NCBI GenBank assembly: GCA_015060865.1
Contig: SUXS01000009.1
Location: 62,001 to 126,000, forward strand
From: Bacteroidales bacterium
GTDB taxonomy: Bacteria > Bacteroidota > Bacteroidia > Bacteroidales > Bacteroidaceae
Direction: 5' to 3'
Length of the DNA stretch: 64,000 nucleotides
This document shows positions 44,698 through 52,709 of this stretch, piece by piece (position 1 is the first letter of the stretch; every line of letters starts with the position of its first letter). The position numbers and the translations under genes are program-made. The notes under the pieces are model-generated. The model had not been told where the DNA came from, did not search any database, and was given only the letters and a program-made list of their open reading frames with translations.

Positions 44698-44712
44698 GAA
44701 ACGAAGAATATT

Positions 44713-45294
44713 ATGAATAATTGGAAAGTATTTTTGAATGGTTTGGTTAAGGAAAACCCCACGTTTGTCCTTCTCCTTGGTATGTGTCCTACCCTGGGTA
44801 CCACCTCTTCGGCGCTCAACGGTATGTCTATGGGCCTTGCCACCACGTTTGTTTTGATATGCTCAAACATCGTTATCGCCTTGTTGAAAAACCTTATCCC
44901 CGATAAGGTACGTATTCCGGCATATATCGTAGTCATTGCATCCTTTGTAACCCTGTTGCAGATGCTCATGCAAGCCTACTTGCCTTCACTCTATGCCAGT
45001 CTCGGATTGTTCATTCCGCTGATTGTGGTTAACTGTATCATCCTTGGTCGTGCCGAAGCCTTTGCAGCCAAGAACACCGCCATCCCCTCACTTTTCGACG
45101 GTCTGGGCATGGGTCTTGGTTTCACCTGGGCGCTCACCCTTCTCGGTGCCGTGCGCGAATTGTTGGGCACAGGTGCCGTATTTGGCTTCACCCTTCTGCC
45201 CTCATCGACCAATATGCTGGCCTTCGTATTGGCTCCCGGTGCCTTCATCGTATTGGGCTACCTCATCGCCATCGTGAATAAAATTAAAAAGTAA
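44713..45294 (+). CDS. rnfE: Electron transport complex subunit RnfE
   Basis: This 193-residue protein has six hydrophobic helices of the RnfE/NqrD family. The two cysteine motifs thought to hold an intramembrane [2Fe-2S] centre with RnfA are visible: LGMCPTLGTTSSALNG and VVNCIILGRAEAF. It is separated from rnfG by the inverted-repeat spacer and from rnfA by five bases. Confidence 0.94.
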   Translation: MNNWKVFLNGLVKENPTFVLLLGMCPTLGTTSSALNGMSMGLATTFVLICSNIVIALLKNLIPDKVRIPAYIVVIASFVTLLQMLMQAYLPSLYASLGLFIPLIVVNCIILGRAEAFAAKNTAIPSLFDGLGMGLGFTWALTLLGAVRELLGTGAVFGFTLLPSSTNMLAFVLAPGAFIVLGYLIAIVNKIKK

Positions 45295-45299
45295 GAATT

Positions 45300-45917
45300 A
45301 TGGAATACATACTGATATTTATCTCCGCGATCTTTGTGAACAACATCGTGTTGTCACAGTTCCTGGGTATCTGTCCCTTCCTCGGTGTGTCAAAGAAGGT
45401 TGAGACCGCCAAGGGCATGGGCTTGGCTGTAACCTTCGTGCTGGTCATCGCCACCATCGTTACCTACCTGTTGCAGATATGGGTGCTCAATCCCTTCGGC
45501 TTGCAGTATCTGCAGACTATCGTTTTCATTCTGGTGATTGCCGCCCTCGTGCAGATGGTCGAGATTGTGCTCAAGAAGCTCTCTCCCTCGCTCTACCAGG
45601 CACTCGGCGTGTTCCTGCCCTTGATTACCACCAACTGCTGCATCCTTGGTGTAGCTATCCTTGTGGCCAACGGCACATACAATGGTCAGGGTCTTGAGCC
45701 CAACCTCCTCACTGGTATTATCTACGCTTTGGCTACCGCTCTCGGCTTCGCTTTGGCACTTATCGTGTTTGCTGGCCTCCGCGAGCAGCTCAGCCTTGTG
45801 CGTGTACCCAAAGGTGTTGAGGGTATGTCTATCGCCCTCGTTACCGCAGGCCTCCTGGCTCTTGCCTTCATGGGCTTCAGTGGTATCGATAAGGGTATCG
45901 CCCAGTTCTTCAGCTAA
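45300..45917 (+). CDS. rnfA: Electron transport complex subunit RnfA
   Basis: This 205-residue protein has six hydrophobic helices of the RnfA/NqrE family, homologous to RnfE. The motifs are LGICPFLGVSKKVETA and TTNCCILGVAILVANG. It is the last gene of the operon B-C-D-G-E-A and is followed by a strong terminator. The complete set predicts coupling of ferredoxin:NAD oxidoreduction to sodium or proton transport. Confidence 0.95.
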   Translation: MEYILIFISAIFVNNIVLSQFLGICPFLGVSKKVETAKGMGLAVTFVLVIATIVTYLLQIWVLNPFGLQYLQTIVFILVIAALVQMVEIVLKKLSPSLYQALGVFLPLITTNCCILGVAILVANGTYNGQGLEPNLLTGIIYALATALGFALALIVFAGLREQLSLVRVPKGVEGMSIALVTAGLLALAFMGFSGIDKGIAQFFS

Positions 45918-45943
45918 TCCGCCAGGATAGTATATATAGATTG

Positions 45944-45978
45944 AGAGCGGGAGTGCACTTGCACTCCCGCTCTTTTTA
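45944..45978 (+). terminator. Rho-independent terminator of the rnf operon
   Basis: Nearly perfect palindrome AGAGCGGGAGTGCA / TGCACTCCCGCTCT followed by TTTTATTT. Confidence 0.88.
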
Positions 45979-46481
45979 TTTCACCCCAGGTGCGACGCTC
46001 CGAAATCGCATATCCCTTTTCTCAAGAACGCAGGTGCGATTTTTCCTATTCCATATGCAAAATGTTTATAAATCGGTTGGCAACCGTTAGGTCGACGCCT
46101 GTAGGGGCTTAAGTCAATGGCGCAGCGTAGCGAGAACAGAGTCAAGCTTGCTTGTGCTATCTGCCGAGCAAGCAGTCCATCTTAAAGCATTGCTTTATAG
46201 CGGCAAACCAACGCGTGGAATCGTACGAAATCACACGCAGGATTTGTACAAAAATCCATCTTACGAGTCTGCCGATGCCAACCAATTTATAAACTTTGCT
46301 TATCCTATTGCACCTTGCCAAGTCAATAATAAAGCTTTTTACTTACCAGCATTACTATTCTACTAACCAGTCAACCTAGTATAGGAATAAGACCAAATCG
46401 TGTAAACCTGTTATAGGGATCAACCTCTAAACTGACAACCTAAATCAGGAAACTACACACATTAACTGCTTTTCTGCGGTT

Positions 46482-46536
46482 GATACATGCAATGAAATTA
46501 GTACAAACATGCAATAGAATTGGTACATGCATGTAC
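46482..46536. repeat. Tandem ~21-nt repeat with ATGCAAT core
   Basis: Three degenerate units: GATACATGCAATGAAATTAG, TACAAACATGCAATAGAATT and GGTACATGCATGTAC. Confidence 0.6.
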
Positions 46537-46540
46537 TGTG

Positions 46541-46605
46541 CGAAACGCAAGGCTCCGGCAATTCTAACAGAGCCTTTCAATAAAACTGACGGAGCCTTTC
46601 GTTTG
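46541..46605. repeat. Inverted GGCTCCG element
   Basis: CGAAACGCAAGGCTCCG at the left pairs with CGGAGCCTTTCGTTTG at the right, with an extra AGAGCCTTTC copy in the middle. The outer ends form a small stem. Confidence 0.55.
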
Positions 46606-46834
46606 AAAAAATCTCTTTGTCTGATTTTCCTGCTTACAGAGTTATTGCCATTTTTTATTTCAGGTGCAACAATTAATGGATACACCTACTCGCCGGAGTA
46701 TTACACTTGCGAAAGATATTGTTCCCCCTTATTTAGCGAAGGTATCGGTCGATAAACGTAATATATACAGCATGTTATAGCTTAAAACCGACACCTTAGT
46801 CTAAAATAGGAAAACACTATTTCGTCAACGTTAA

Positions 46835-46911
46835 CGTCATCGTACAGCCAAAGGCTGTCCTTCCTCTGTTTTAATTTTTCACTTTTAATTTTTAATTCCC
46901 AAAGGTTTTCG
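46835..46911. repeat. 77-bp dispersed repeat, copy 1
   Basis: Runs from CGTCATCGTACAGCC to AAAGGTTTTCG. It differs at only two positions from 49993-50069. It contains the small hairpin ACAGCC-AAA-GGCTGT and a TTTTAATTTTT-type repeat. Confidence 0.85.
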
Positions 46912-46963
46912 TTCACACTAAACCGTAGCTCCGCTGCATTTTTTTCAATAAATCAAATAATTA

Positions 46964-46995
46964 TTTGGCCATTAAGAACAAACCACTTATCTTTG
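46964..46995 (+). promoter_or_regulatory. Bacteroidales-type promoter of the ATPase gene
   Basis: TTTG at 46964-46967, 20-base spacer, TATCTTTG at 46988-46995. Both boxes match consensus exactly; the transcript would start near 47002. Confidence 0.75.
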
Positions 46996-47054
46996 TCGTT
47001 GAAAATTCGCCACCGCGAAAATATCCACCGCGAAAAAGTGTAAAATATTGACAT

Positions 47055-48389
47055 ATGAAGTTCTACGATAGGAAAAACGAGTTGACACTACTGCAATCTA
47101 CGCAGCAAATAGCATTCTCAAATCATTCTCAGATGACCGTACTCACGGGACGTCGTCGTGTAGGGAAGACAAAGTTGATGCTCAAGAGCTGTGAAGGTTC
47201 CCCCACTGCATACCTTTTCGTGGGGCGCAACAACGAAGCCGCTCTTTGTCGCCAGTTTGCTGAAACGGCAAGCAGAGAGTTGGGTGTGTTCATGCCACAA
47301 GGCATCGGTTCGTTTGTAGAGTTGTTCGAGCAACTGATGAGCATAGGCCGCCATCAAGCATTCAACCTCATCATCGATGAGTTTCAAGAGTTCTTCTACA
47401 TCAACGAGTCGGTCTACAGCGGCATGCAGGATGTGTGGGACCGCTATAAAGACACCACACACGTCAACCTTATCGTAAGCGGATCGGTATACACACTGAT
47501 GCACCGCATCTTCATGGAATACAAGGAGCCGCTCTATGGCCGCGCCGACAGCATCATTAAGCTACAGCCCTTTGCCACCAGCGTGCTCAAGGAAATCCTT
47601 GCCGACCATGCCCCCGAGTACAGCAACGATGACCTCTTGGCACTCTACACCTTCACCGGCGGTGTGCCCAAGTATATAGAGATATTGCTTGATCGTGGCT
47701 GCTATACCATGGAGAAGATGGTCGACTACATCACTAGCGGAAACTCCATCTTCCTCGAAGAGGGCAACATCTTGCTCATACAAGAGTTTGGCAAGAAGTA
47801 TGGCAACTACTATGCCATCTTGTCGGCCATTGCTTCGGGTCGCAACACGGCATCAGAGATTTCCGATGCTATGGGCGGGAGCAGTGTGGGCGGGCTCTTG
47901 CAACGCCTTGAAGCAGATTATGATATCATCGCCAAGAAGCGTCCCATCCTTGCCAAGGAGGGTACGCAGACGGTGCGCTATGAGATTGCCGACAACTTCC
48001 TGCGCTTCTGGTTCCGCTATATAGTGAAGAATCAAGACCTCATACAATCGGGGATGCACGCTGCCCTGGCCAAAATCACCAAGGACGACTATTCCACCTA
48101 CTCAGGACTGACATTGGAGCGATACTTCCGCGAGCAACTACGCGAGCAGCAGCTCTATCGCAATATAGGCTCGTGGTGGGAAACCTCAAAGGGCAAGGAT
48201 GCGGCACAAAACGAAATAGACATCGTAGCCATCCACCTCAACGAAAAGCGCGTGCTCCTAGCCGAGGTAAAGCGCCAGCGTAAGAACTTCAAGCCTGAAG
48301 CCTTCATGGAAAAGGTAGAGGCCATCCGCACCAAATTGTTCTTCAAATATAAGATAGACACCACTTGCCTCTCGCTGGAAGATATGTAA
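47055..48389 (+). CDS. AAA ATPase with C-terminal DUF234 nuclease-like domain
   Basis: This 444-residue protein starts MKFYDRKNELTLLQ. Walker A is TGRRRVGKTKLML (about residues 31-43), and Walker B is FNLIIDEFQEFF (about residues 107-118). The sensor region is LIVSGSVYTLMHRIF. The C-terminal DUF234 domain carries NEIDIVAIHLNEKRVLLAEVK-type residues (D, then E-x-K), the core of a PD-(D/E)XK fold. Such ATPases are widespread in Bacteroidales, often as isolated, mobile-looking genes, and their function is not known. It stands alone with its own promoter and terminator, flanked by dispersed repeats. Confidence 0.85.
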   Translation: MKFYDRKNELTLLQSTQQIAFSNHSQMTVLTGRRRVGKTKLMLKSCEGSPTAYLFVGRNNEAALCRQFAETASRELGVFMPQGIGSFVELFEQLMSIGRHQAFNLIIDEFQEFFYINESVYSGMQDVWDRYKDTTHVNLIVSGSVYTLMHRIFMEYKEPLYGRADSIIKLQPFATSVLKEILADHAPEYSNDDLLALYTFTGGVPKYIEILLDRGCYTMEKMVDYITSGNSIFLEEGNILLIQEFGKKYGNYYAILSAIASGRNTASEISDAMGGSSVGGLLQRLEADYDIIAKKRPILAKEGTQTVRYEIADNFLRFWFRYIVKNQDLIQSGMHAALAKITKDDYSTYSGLTLERYFREQLREQQLYRNIGSWWETSKGKDAAQNEIDIVAIHLNEKRVLLAEVKRQRKNFKPEAFMEKVEAIRTKLFFKYKIDTTCLSLEDM

Positions 48390-48414
48390 TCTGTGCCATC
48401 CCATATACAAAGTA

Positions 48415-48445
48415 CTCCCGACTCCCTGAGTTCGGGAGATTTATT
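48415..48445 (+). terminator. Terminator of the ATPase gene
   Basis: CTCCCG-ACTC paired with GAGTTCGGGAG, then ATTTATT. Its sequence closely resembles the terminator of the next gene at 49805. Confidence 0.65.
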
Positions 48446-48475
48446 AATGCACTCGCCCATAACCCTTAACCCATA

Positions 48476-48547
48476 ACCTGCAGCTCCGCTGCTTAGTCAT
48501 CGTCATCGTACGCGCTTGCGTGTTATGCTCTAAAACATTAAAAAATA
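48476..48547. repeat. Dispersed repeat module (TCATCGTCATCGT, ATGCTCTAAAACATT)
   Basis: GCAGCTCCGCTGCTTAGTCA followed by TCGTCATCGTACGCGCTTGCG, then TATGCTCTAAAACATTAAAA. The first part recurs at 49972-50001 and the last at 50137-50157. Confidence 0.7.
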
Positions 48548-48583
48548 ATTGGGTGTCTCAAGCCTTTATTCTTTGATATTTAT

Positions 48584-48591
48584 TACTTTTG
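48584..48591 (+). promoter_or_regulatory. Candidate -7 box (TACTTTTG) for the nuclease gene
   Basis: Exact TAnnTTTG, 36 bases before the start codon; no good -33 box. Confidence 0.5.
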
Positions 48592-48627
48592 TAGTTACAA
48601 ACAGGAATAGCAGTAAAAGACAAGAAT

Positions 48628-49782
48628 ATGTCGAATGAGATTATAAAATCAACAGAACAGCAGTTTGGAGAAGTTGTTGACATTATTCTTCAGCATAAAA
48701 GCCGTGCCACGAAAGCGGTCAACGAAGAATTGCTCCTTACAGCCTGGCAGGTAGGTGGATATGTGTCCGCCAAACTGAAAAGTGAGGAATGGGGTAGCAA
48801 GGTCGTATCTCAACTATCTGAATATATTCGTACCCAGCGGCCCGATATCAAGGGATATAGCAGGAGTAGTATTTATAATATGGTGATGTTTTATGACGAA
48901 TACTCATCAGAAACATTCATCACAACTGTAGAGAAATACTTGAGTCCCGAATTTGTCCAGCCAAGAATTGGACAAATTGAGAAAACACCAAATCCATCTT
49001 CACAAGAGACTACTACAATTGTGCAATCAGCGCCTGTACAAATTGTCCAGTCAGTGCTTGGACAAATGCCTAAGATATTGGAGCTAACCACATTAACCAA
49101 TCACGTGGAGATTCTTTGTCGATGCAAAAGCAATGAAGAACGATTGTTCTATATACTCTATGCTAACAAAGAACATTTGGCAAGTCGGGAACTTCAACGC
49201 TGCATCTCCAATCAGACCTATGCGGCTTTGTTGAGTAAAAAGAGTAACATGTCAAAAGGCTTGCTCGAGGCATACCCTAATGCACCAGTAATATTCAAAG
49301 ACACCTTGTTTGTTGATTTTCTCAGTCTGCCAAAGAAGCATAGTGAAACAAAACTAAAGAACGGTCTGATAGAGCACATGAAACAATTCATCTTAGAATT
49401 GGGTAAGGACTTTATCTTCATGGATCAAGAATACAAACTTACCGTAGGTGCCTCGACATACAAAGCCGATTTGCTTTTCTACCATCGAGGGCTGCAGGCT
49501 TTGGTGGCTGTAGAACTAAAGAAAACCAAGTTCCATCCGCGTGACCTCGGACAATTGGAGTTCTATCTGGAAGCTCTCGACCGTGATGTGAAACGCTCCA
49601 ACGAGAACCCCTCTATAGGCATCGTTCTTTGTCCTGAAGCCGACCGTGTAGTGGTGGAGTATGCCATGAGCCGTAGCATGAGTCCCACGATGATAGCCGA
49701 GTACAAGCGCATCCTTATTCCGCAAGAGCGTATGCAACAGCAGTTGAATGAGTTCTGCAATATGTTCTTAGGCAAAGAATAG
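48628..49782 (+). CDS. YhcG-family PD-(D/E)XK nuclease-domain protein (DUF1016)
   Basis: This 384-residue protein has an N-terminal DUF1016 helical domain (residues ~10-100; ELLLTAWQVGGYVSAKL and YSRSSIYNMVMFYDEY). The C-terminal PD-(D/E)XK nuclease-like domain reads YKADLLFYHRGLQALVAVEL followed by KKTKFHPRDLGQL, giving D, E-x-K and Q. A VQ/GQ-rich linker (about residues 110-150) is encoded by repeated TTGGACAAATTG-like DNA. Related proteins occur in restriction-like or recombination-promoting contexts, but the role is not settled. It is a lone gene with its own -7 box and terminator. Confidence 0.82.
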   Translation: MSNEIIKSTEQQFGEVVDIILQHKSRATKAVNEELLLTAWQVGGYVSAKLKSEEWGSKVVSQLSEYIRTQRPDIKGYSRSSIYNMVMFYDEYSSETFITTVEKYLSPEFVQPRIGQIEKTPNPSSQETTTIVQSAPVQIVQSVLGQMPKILELTTLTNHVEILCRCKSNEERLFYILYANKEHLASRELQRCISNQTYAALLSKKSNMSKGLLEAYPNAPVIFKDTLFVDFLSLPKKHSETKLKNGLIEHMKQFILELGKDFIFMDQEYKLTVGASTYKADLLFYHRGLQALVAVELKKTKFHPRDLGQLEFYLEALDRDVKRSNENPSIGIVLCPEADRVVVEYAMSRSMSPTMIAEYKRILIPQERMQQQLNEFCNMFLGKE

Positions 49783-49804
49783 TTCCCGATTATATGCACA
49801 TAGT

Positions 49805-49840
49805 CTCCCGACTTCACCCGAAGTCGGGAGATTTGTTTTC
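49805..49840 (+). terminator. Terminator of the YhcG-like gene
   Basis: Ten-base stem CTCCCGACTT / AAGTCGGGAG with a 6-base loop and TTTGTTTTC tail. Confidence 0.85.
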
Positions 49841-49916
49841 TTTTTACTTTTTTGCTTAACACGAATGACCATGTAATTATCCAAAATTTCCCGATGGCCG
49901 TTCCTCGTTCCTCGTT

Positions 49917-49961
49917 CAAAGGTTTTCGTCATCGTTATCGTTTTCGTACAGCCAAGGCTGT
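49917..49961. repeat. 45-bp dispersed repeat, copy 1
   Basis: Starts CAAAGGTTTTCGTCATCG and ends ACAGCCAAGGCTGT (a small palindrome). It is identical to 50058-50102. Confidence 0.88.
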
Positions 49962-49992
49962 TTCCTCAACCGCAGCTCCGCTGCTTAGTCAT

Positions 49993-50069
49993 CGTCATCG
50001 TACAGCCAAAGGCTGTCCTCCCTCTGTTTTAATTTTTCACTTTTAATTTTTAATTCTCAAAGGTTTTCG
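49993..50069. repeat. 77-bp dispersed repeat, copy 2
   Basis: 75 of 77 positions match 46835-46911. It overlaps the start of the second 45-bp repeat. Confidence 0.88.
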
Positions 50070-50102
50070 TCATCGTTATCGTTTTCGTACAGCCAAGGCT
50101 GT
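50058..50102. repeat. 45-bp dispersed repeat, copy 2
   Basis: Identical to 49917-49961; begins inside the end of the 77-bp repeat. Confidence 0.88.
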
Positions 50103-50195
50103 CTTATCGTCAACGTTGCAACCTTTGTTACTGCTTATGCTCTAAAACATTAAAAATAACTTCTAATTCCTAACTCCTAATTCCTAATTATTTAC

Positions 50196-50203
50196 TAACT
50201 TTG
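50196..50203 (+). promoter_or_regulatory. Candidate -7 box (TAACTTTG) with no ORF behind it
   Basis: Exact TAnnTTTG. The next protein start is almost 400 bases away, so it could drive a small RNA. Confidence 0.4.
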
Positions 50204-50209
50204 TCGCAT

Positions 50210-50390
50210 CCTTACGCCGATACCTTACTTCAGTTGTACGAATTAAGGTGGTAGGGCGGGGATGACATAATGGAAAAGGCGTTTACTTAGCGCTTTGTTT
50301 TGGCTTATCGGAATCTCGCAAATTCACAGGTCAATCCAAACAAAGCAACGGTGAATGTCTCATGGGTATGTTTTTCGTACTCCTTTATTT
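50210..50390 (+). ncRNA. Possible small structured RNA
   Basis: Downstream of the TAACTTTG box the sequence can fold into one long interrupted hairpin. ATGACAT (50262-50268) pairs with ATGTCTCAT (50355-50363), and CGTT near 50279 pairs with AACG near 50347. GCTTTGTTTTGG (50292-50303) pairs with CCAAACAAAGC (50336-50346). A weak GGGTA/TACTCC stem with TTTATTT ends near 50388. The ~180-nt size and shape recall regulatory RNAs such as 6S RNA, but no diagnostic sequence was recognised. A coincidental fold is possible. Confidence 0.3.
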
Positions 50391-50442
50391 ATATTGGTCG
50401 CGATGATTAGTATAATACAAGGCGCGTATTACATATCGGCGT

Positions 50443-50491
50443 GAGGCTTTCGCGTTGCTCGTTTCGATTGACTGGGCAATGCGAGAGCCTC
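50443..50491 (+). repeat. Large hairpin upstream of the caspase cluster
   Basis: GAGGCTTTCGCGTTGC (50443-50458) pairs with GCAATGCGAGAGCCTC (50476-50491), with two mismatches. Confidence 0.65.
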
Positions 50492-50496
50492 GATAA

Positions 50497-50532
50497 GTGA
50501 AGCGAGCGACAGGTGTTGGCTTCACGCTTTTT
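50497..50532 (+). terminator. Terminator-like hairpin 60 bases before the WD40 gene
   Basis: GTGAAGC (50497-50503) pairs with GCTTCAC (50519-50525), followed by GCTTTTTG. The right arm could alternatively pair with GCGTGAGGC at 50439-50447, so it may be an attenuator or the end of an upstream RNA. Confidence 0.5.
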
Positions 50533-50592
50533 GTATATATGAATTTGTCATTTGGAGCCAGTGACAGTAAGTAATAATGTAGTACTATTGAT

Positions 50593-52680
50593 ATGAAAGC
50601 TCTAAAAGAAACACTCTTAGGCAGGTGGAGTATTGCAATGACTCTTGTATTTGGCACCAGCTTTATGGCACAAGCTCAAGACACGCCAGATCAAAAAACG
50701 GAATATGTGTATAATCAGAAAAAGAATCCATTGGGTTTTGACAACTATCTGATGGCTACCTATTATTATAATGGTAAGCAAACATTTAATCTGCGAAATT
50801 ATGTCGTAAGTGAGACACCGGGAACTGTGAAATCGTTGAAGGTAAACCCATCGGGAAGCTCATTTATGCTGCTTTCACAAAAAAAGGATAAAAATAGAGT
50901 TAGCGTATATGATATGTGGAAAGCCAAGAAGAAGATAGGCGAATTTAAGAATATCAATGATGTATCCGCTATAGCGTACACCCCTGATGCCAAAAGTATC
51001 GTTTTGGCGACAAGTACGAGCATTGATTTTTATGACGCAAGAACCTATCAGCTCCAATCCTCCATAGATGTTCCCTTTGTGGCTAAGGAGATTGCTGTAA
51101 GTCCTAATAATTATAGTCTGGCGGCAACTGACGGAAGTAGTCTGACCGTATGGAACTTGGAAACGAAGACTGTCAGGAAGGAATTCACCGTAACTGAGCC
51201 GATCAATGGAATAGCATTTTCTGATGACAGCAAGATCTTTGCAGTACTTACAGCTGATGGTTTAATGTCGACATATGACACACAGAGCTTTTTACTTACT
51301 CAAAGCTACGATGCCATGGGTAATGCTATAGCTTGTGCTTTTCATCCTAATGGTAAATATGTAGCTGTAGTATGCAGCAACACCCGAATAGCTATTGTCA
51401 ATCTGATGGACAATACATCACGAAGCTATATTGACAACGAAGTGGGTGGCATTACCGATGTTCGTTTTGTTAACGGCTCCGATGGAAGCATATTTATGGT
51501 ATATAATACGGCACAGAATATTACCTATAAGTTGATGAGCGAACTTGCTCCCAATTACACTAAGCTATTGGCCGATGAGTTGAACGAGAAGATGAATGAG
51601 TGGATGAAGCAGATGCCCAATGAGTCACTGGAAGAATATCGTCTTCGTGTAAATGAGGATACGCGTATGGCACAGATGAGACTCTTTGAACAAGAGATTG
51701 CTACTCGTATGGCTGATAATCTTATCAGTATGTCTGATGTTTCTTTAGGTAACTATAGTATGGAGTCCAATATGTTGGCTATTAACTTTGATAATATGCC
51801 GCCGATTTATTTGGAGGTGCCTTCTACCGAGGTGAATGATTTCATGGATTCTCAAAGCCTTGAGTTCCAGAACACCAAGTATGGTTTGACAAATAATGAC
51901 AAATTTGAGCTTATCTACGCAGATGTGCACAACCGAGCTTCAGGAAAGACATACGTATATAATAACCTTGAGCGCCGTTCGCTCGAATACTTGAAGCTGG
52001 ATGAAGAATTTGTACCACTTGCAGTCATACAGCAGTCCAATATGCAAGAGCTCAAACTACAGGAGATTAGAGAGAATGTAATTAGTACGGCGAAAGAGAG
52101 TAATACGATTTCGGACCATACCCATATTGCCGTTAAGACGAACGTGGTGTCATCGACCGATGCTGACGGTAGCAAGATAATGAACTATGTGACCGATTTC
52201 TCTTATACCGTAGAGGCAGGTTTCTCTGGTCAGGAGGATTTCGGACCTGGCAAATACAAAGTAGAGCAGTCTGGAGCAGCTTTGTCAATGCTGGCAATTA
52301 TCCAACAGGCGTTTGAGGGTGAGTTTGCTCCTTATGTGAAGAGTGGCAAGAAACTGCAAGTGAAAGTTACTGGTATGGCCGATGCTTTGCCCATCAATGG
52401 AAAAATCCCCTATGATGGATGTTACGGTGACTATACCAATGAACCAGTTTATAAGAACAATGATTTAGGTAGTATATCCGTAACCAAGGCCGAAGGTATT
52501 ACACAAAATGAGCAATTGGCATTCTTGCGTGCATTGGGAGTGAAGGATTATATTTCAAATAATATTGCAGGATTCTCCACTATGCACACAGATTATAAAT
52601 ACCATATAGAAGTTACCTCTGGTAAAGGTGGGGAGTTCCGCCGTATCAGTGTACAGCTGACCTTTGTAGATGCATTCTAA
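50593..52680 (+). CDS. Exported WD40 beta-propeller protein of the caspase cluster
   Basis: This 695-residue protein has a signal peptide (IAMTLVFGTSFMAQAQD). Residues ~75-330 form WD40-like blades (SLKVNPSGSSFMLLSQKKD, AIAYTPDAKSIVLATSTSID, AFHPNGKYVAVVCSNTRIA). Residues ~345-470 are a module shared with both caspase proteins (SLEEYRLRVNEDTRM, YLEVPSTEVNDF, TNNDKFELIYADV, SGKTYVYNN). The C-terminal ~150 residues resemble a divergent OmpA-type domain (LQVKVTGMADALP, LAFLRALGVKDYI, GGEFRRISVQLTF). It is probably periplasmic, tied to the cell envelope, and may serve as scaffold or sensor for the caspase encoded 29 bases downstream. Confidence 0.75.
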   Translation: MKALKETLLGRWSIAMTLVFGTSFMAQAQDTPDQKTEYVYNQKKNPLGFDNYLMATYYYNGKQTFNLRNYVVSETPGTVKSLKVNPSGSSFMLLSQKKDKNRVSVYDMWKAKKKIGEFKNINDVSAIAYTPDAKSIVLATSTSIDFYDARTYQLQSSIDVPFVAKEIAVSPNNYSLAATDGSSLTVWNLETKTVRKEFTVTEPINGIAFSDDSKIFAVLTADGLMSTYDTQSFLLTQSYDAMGNAIACAFHPNGKYVAVVCSNTRIAIVNLMDNTSRSYIDNEVGGITDVRFVNGSDGSIFMVYNTAQNITYKLMSELAPNYTKLLADELNEKMNEWMKQMPNESLEEYRLRVNEDTRMAQMRLFEQEIATRMADNLISMSDVSLGNYSMESNMLAINFDNMPPIYLEVPSTEVNDFMDSQSLEFQNTKYGLTNNDKFELIYADVHNRASGKTYVYNNLERRSLEYLKLDEEFVPLAVIQQSNMQELKLQEIRENVISTAKESNTISDHTHIAVKTNVVSSTDADGSKIMNYVTDFSYTVEAGFSGQEDFGPGKYKVEQSGAALSMLAIIQQAFEGEFAPYVKSGKKLQVKVTGMADALPINGKIPYDGCYGDYTNEPVYKNNDLGSISVTKAEGITQNEQLAFLRALGVKDYISNNIAGFSTMHTDYKYHIEVTSGKGGEFRRISVQLTFVDAF

Positions 52681-52709
52681 ACACGTATTTCAATAATAAT
52701 TTTTTGGCG

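Larger units (their letters stand above)
45979..47054. other. Long intergenic region with mosaic repeats
   Basis: No recognised gene is present in about 1.08 kb. A 72-codon frame at 46148-46366 has no familiar motif and weak start context. Visible structure: a hairpin CGGTTGGCAACCG near 46074; ~21-nt tandem units with ACATGCAATNGAATT at 46482-46536; an inverted GGCTCCG/CGGAGCC element at 46541-46605; an inverted pair AAGGTATCGGT (46739) and ACCGACACCTT (46788); a 77-bp repeat copy at 46835-46911; a direct repeat CCACCGCGAAAA near 47011 and 47027. The promoter of the next gene lies at 46964-46995. Confidence 0.6.
49841..50592. other. Long intergenic region upstream of the caspase cluster
   Basis: No protein gene is supported. 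It holds two 45-bp identical repeats, the second copy of a 77-bp repeat, a CTAATTCC-type repeat (50163-50190), a possible small RNA unit (about 50205-50390) and two hairpins just before the WD40 gene (50443-50532). These are listed separately. Confidence 0.6.

Noticed and set aside
46148-46366. 72-codon frame as a gene
   Set aside because: No recognisable domain, no promoter or ribosome-binding signal, and it lies in a repeat-rich spacer.
50220-50390. tmRNA, SRP RNA or tRNA in the spacer before the caspase cluster
   Set aside because: No tRNA-like acceptor end, no GGAA/AGCAGCC SRP signature and no CCA-type 3' end were found.
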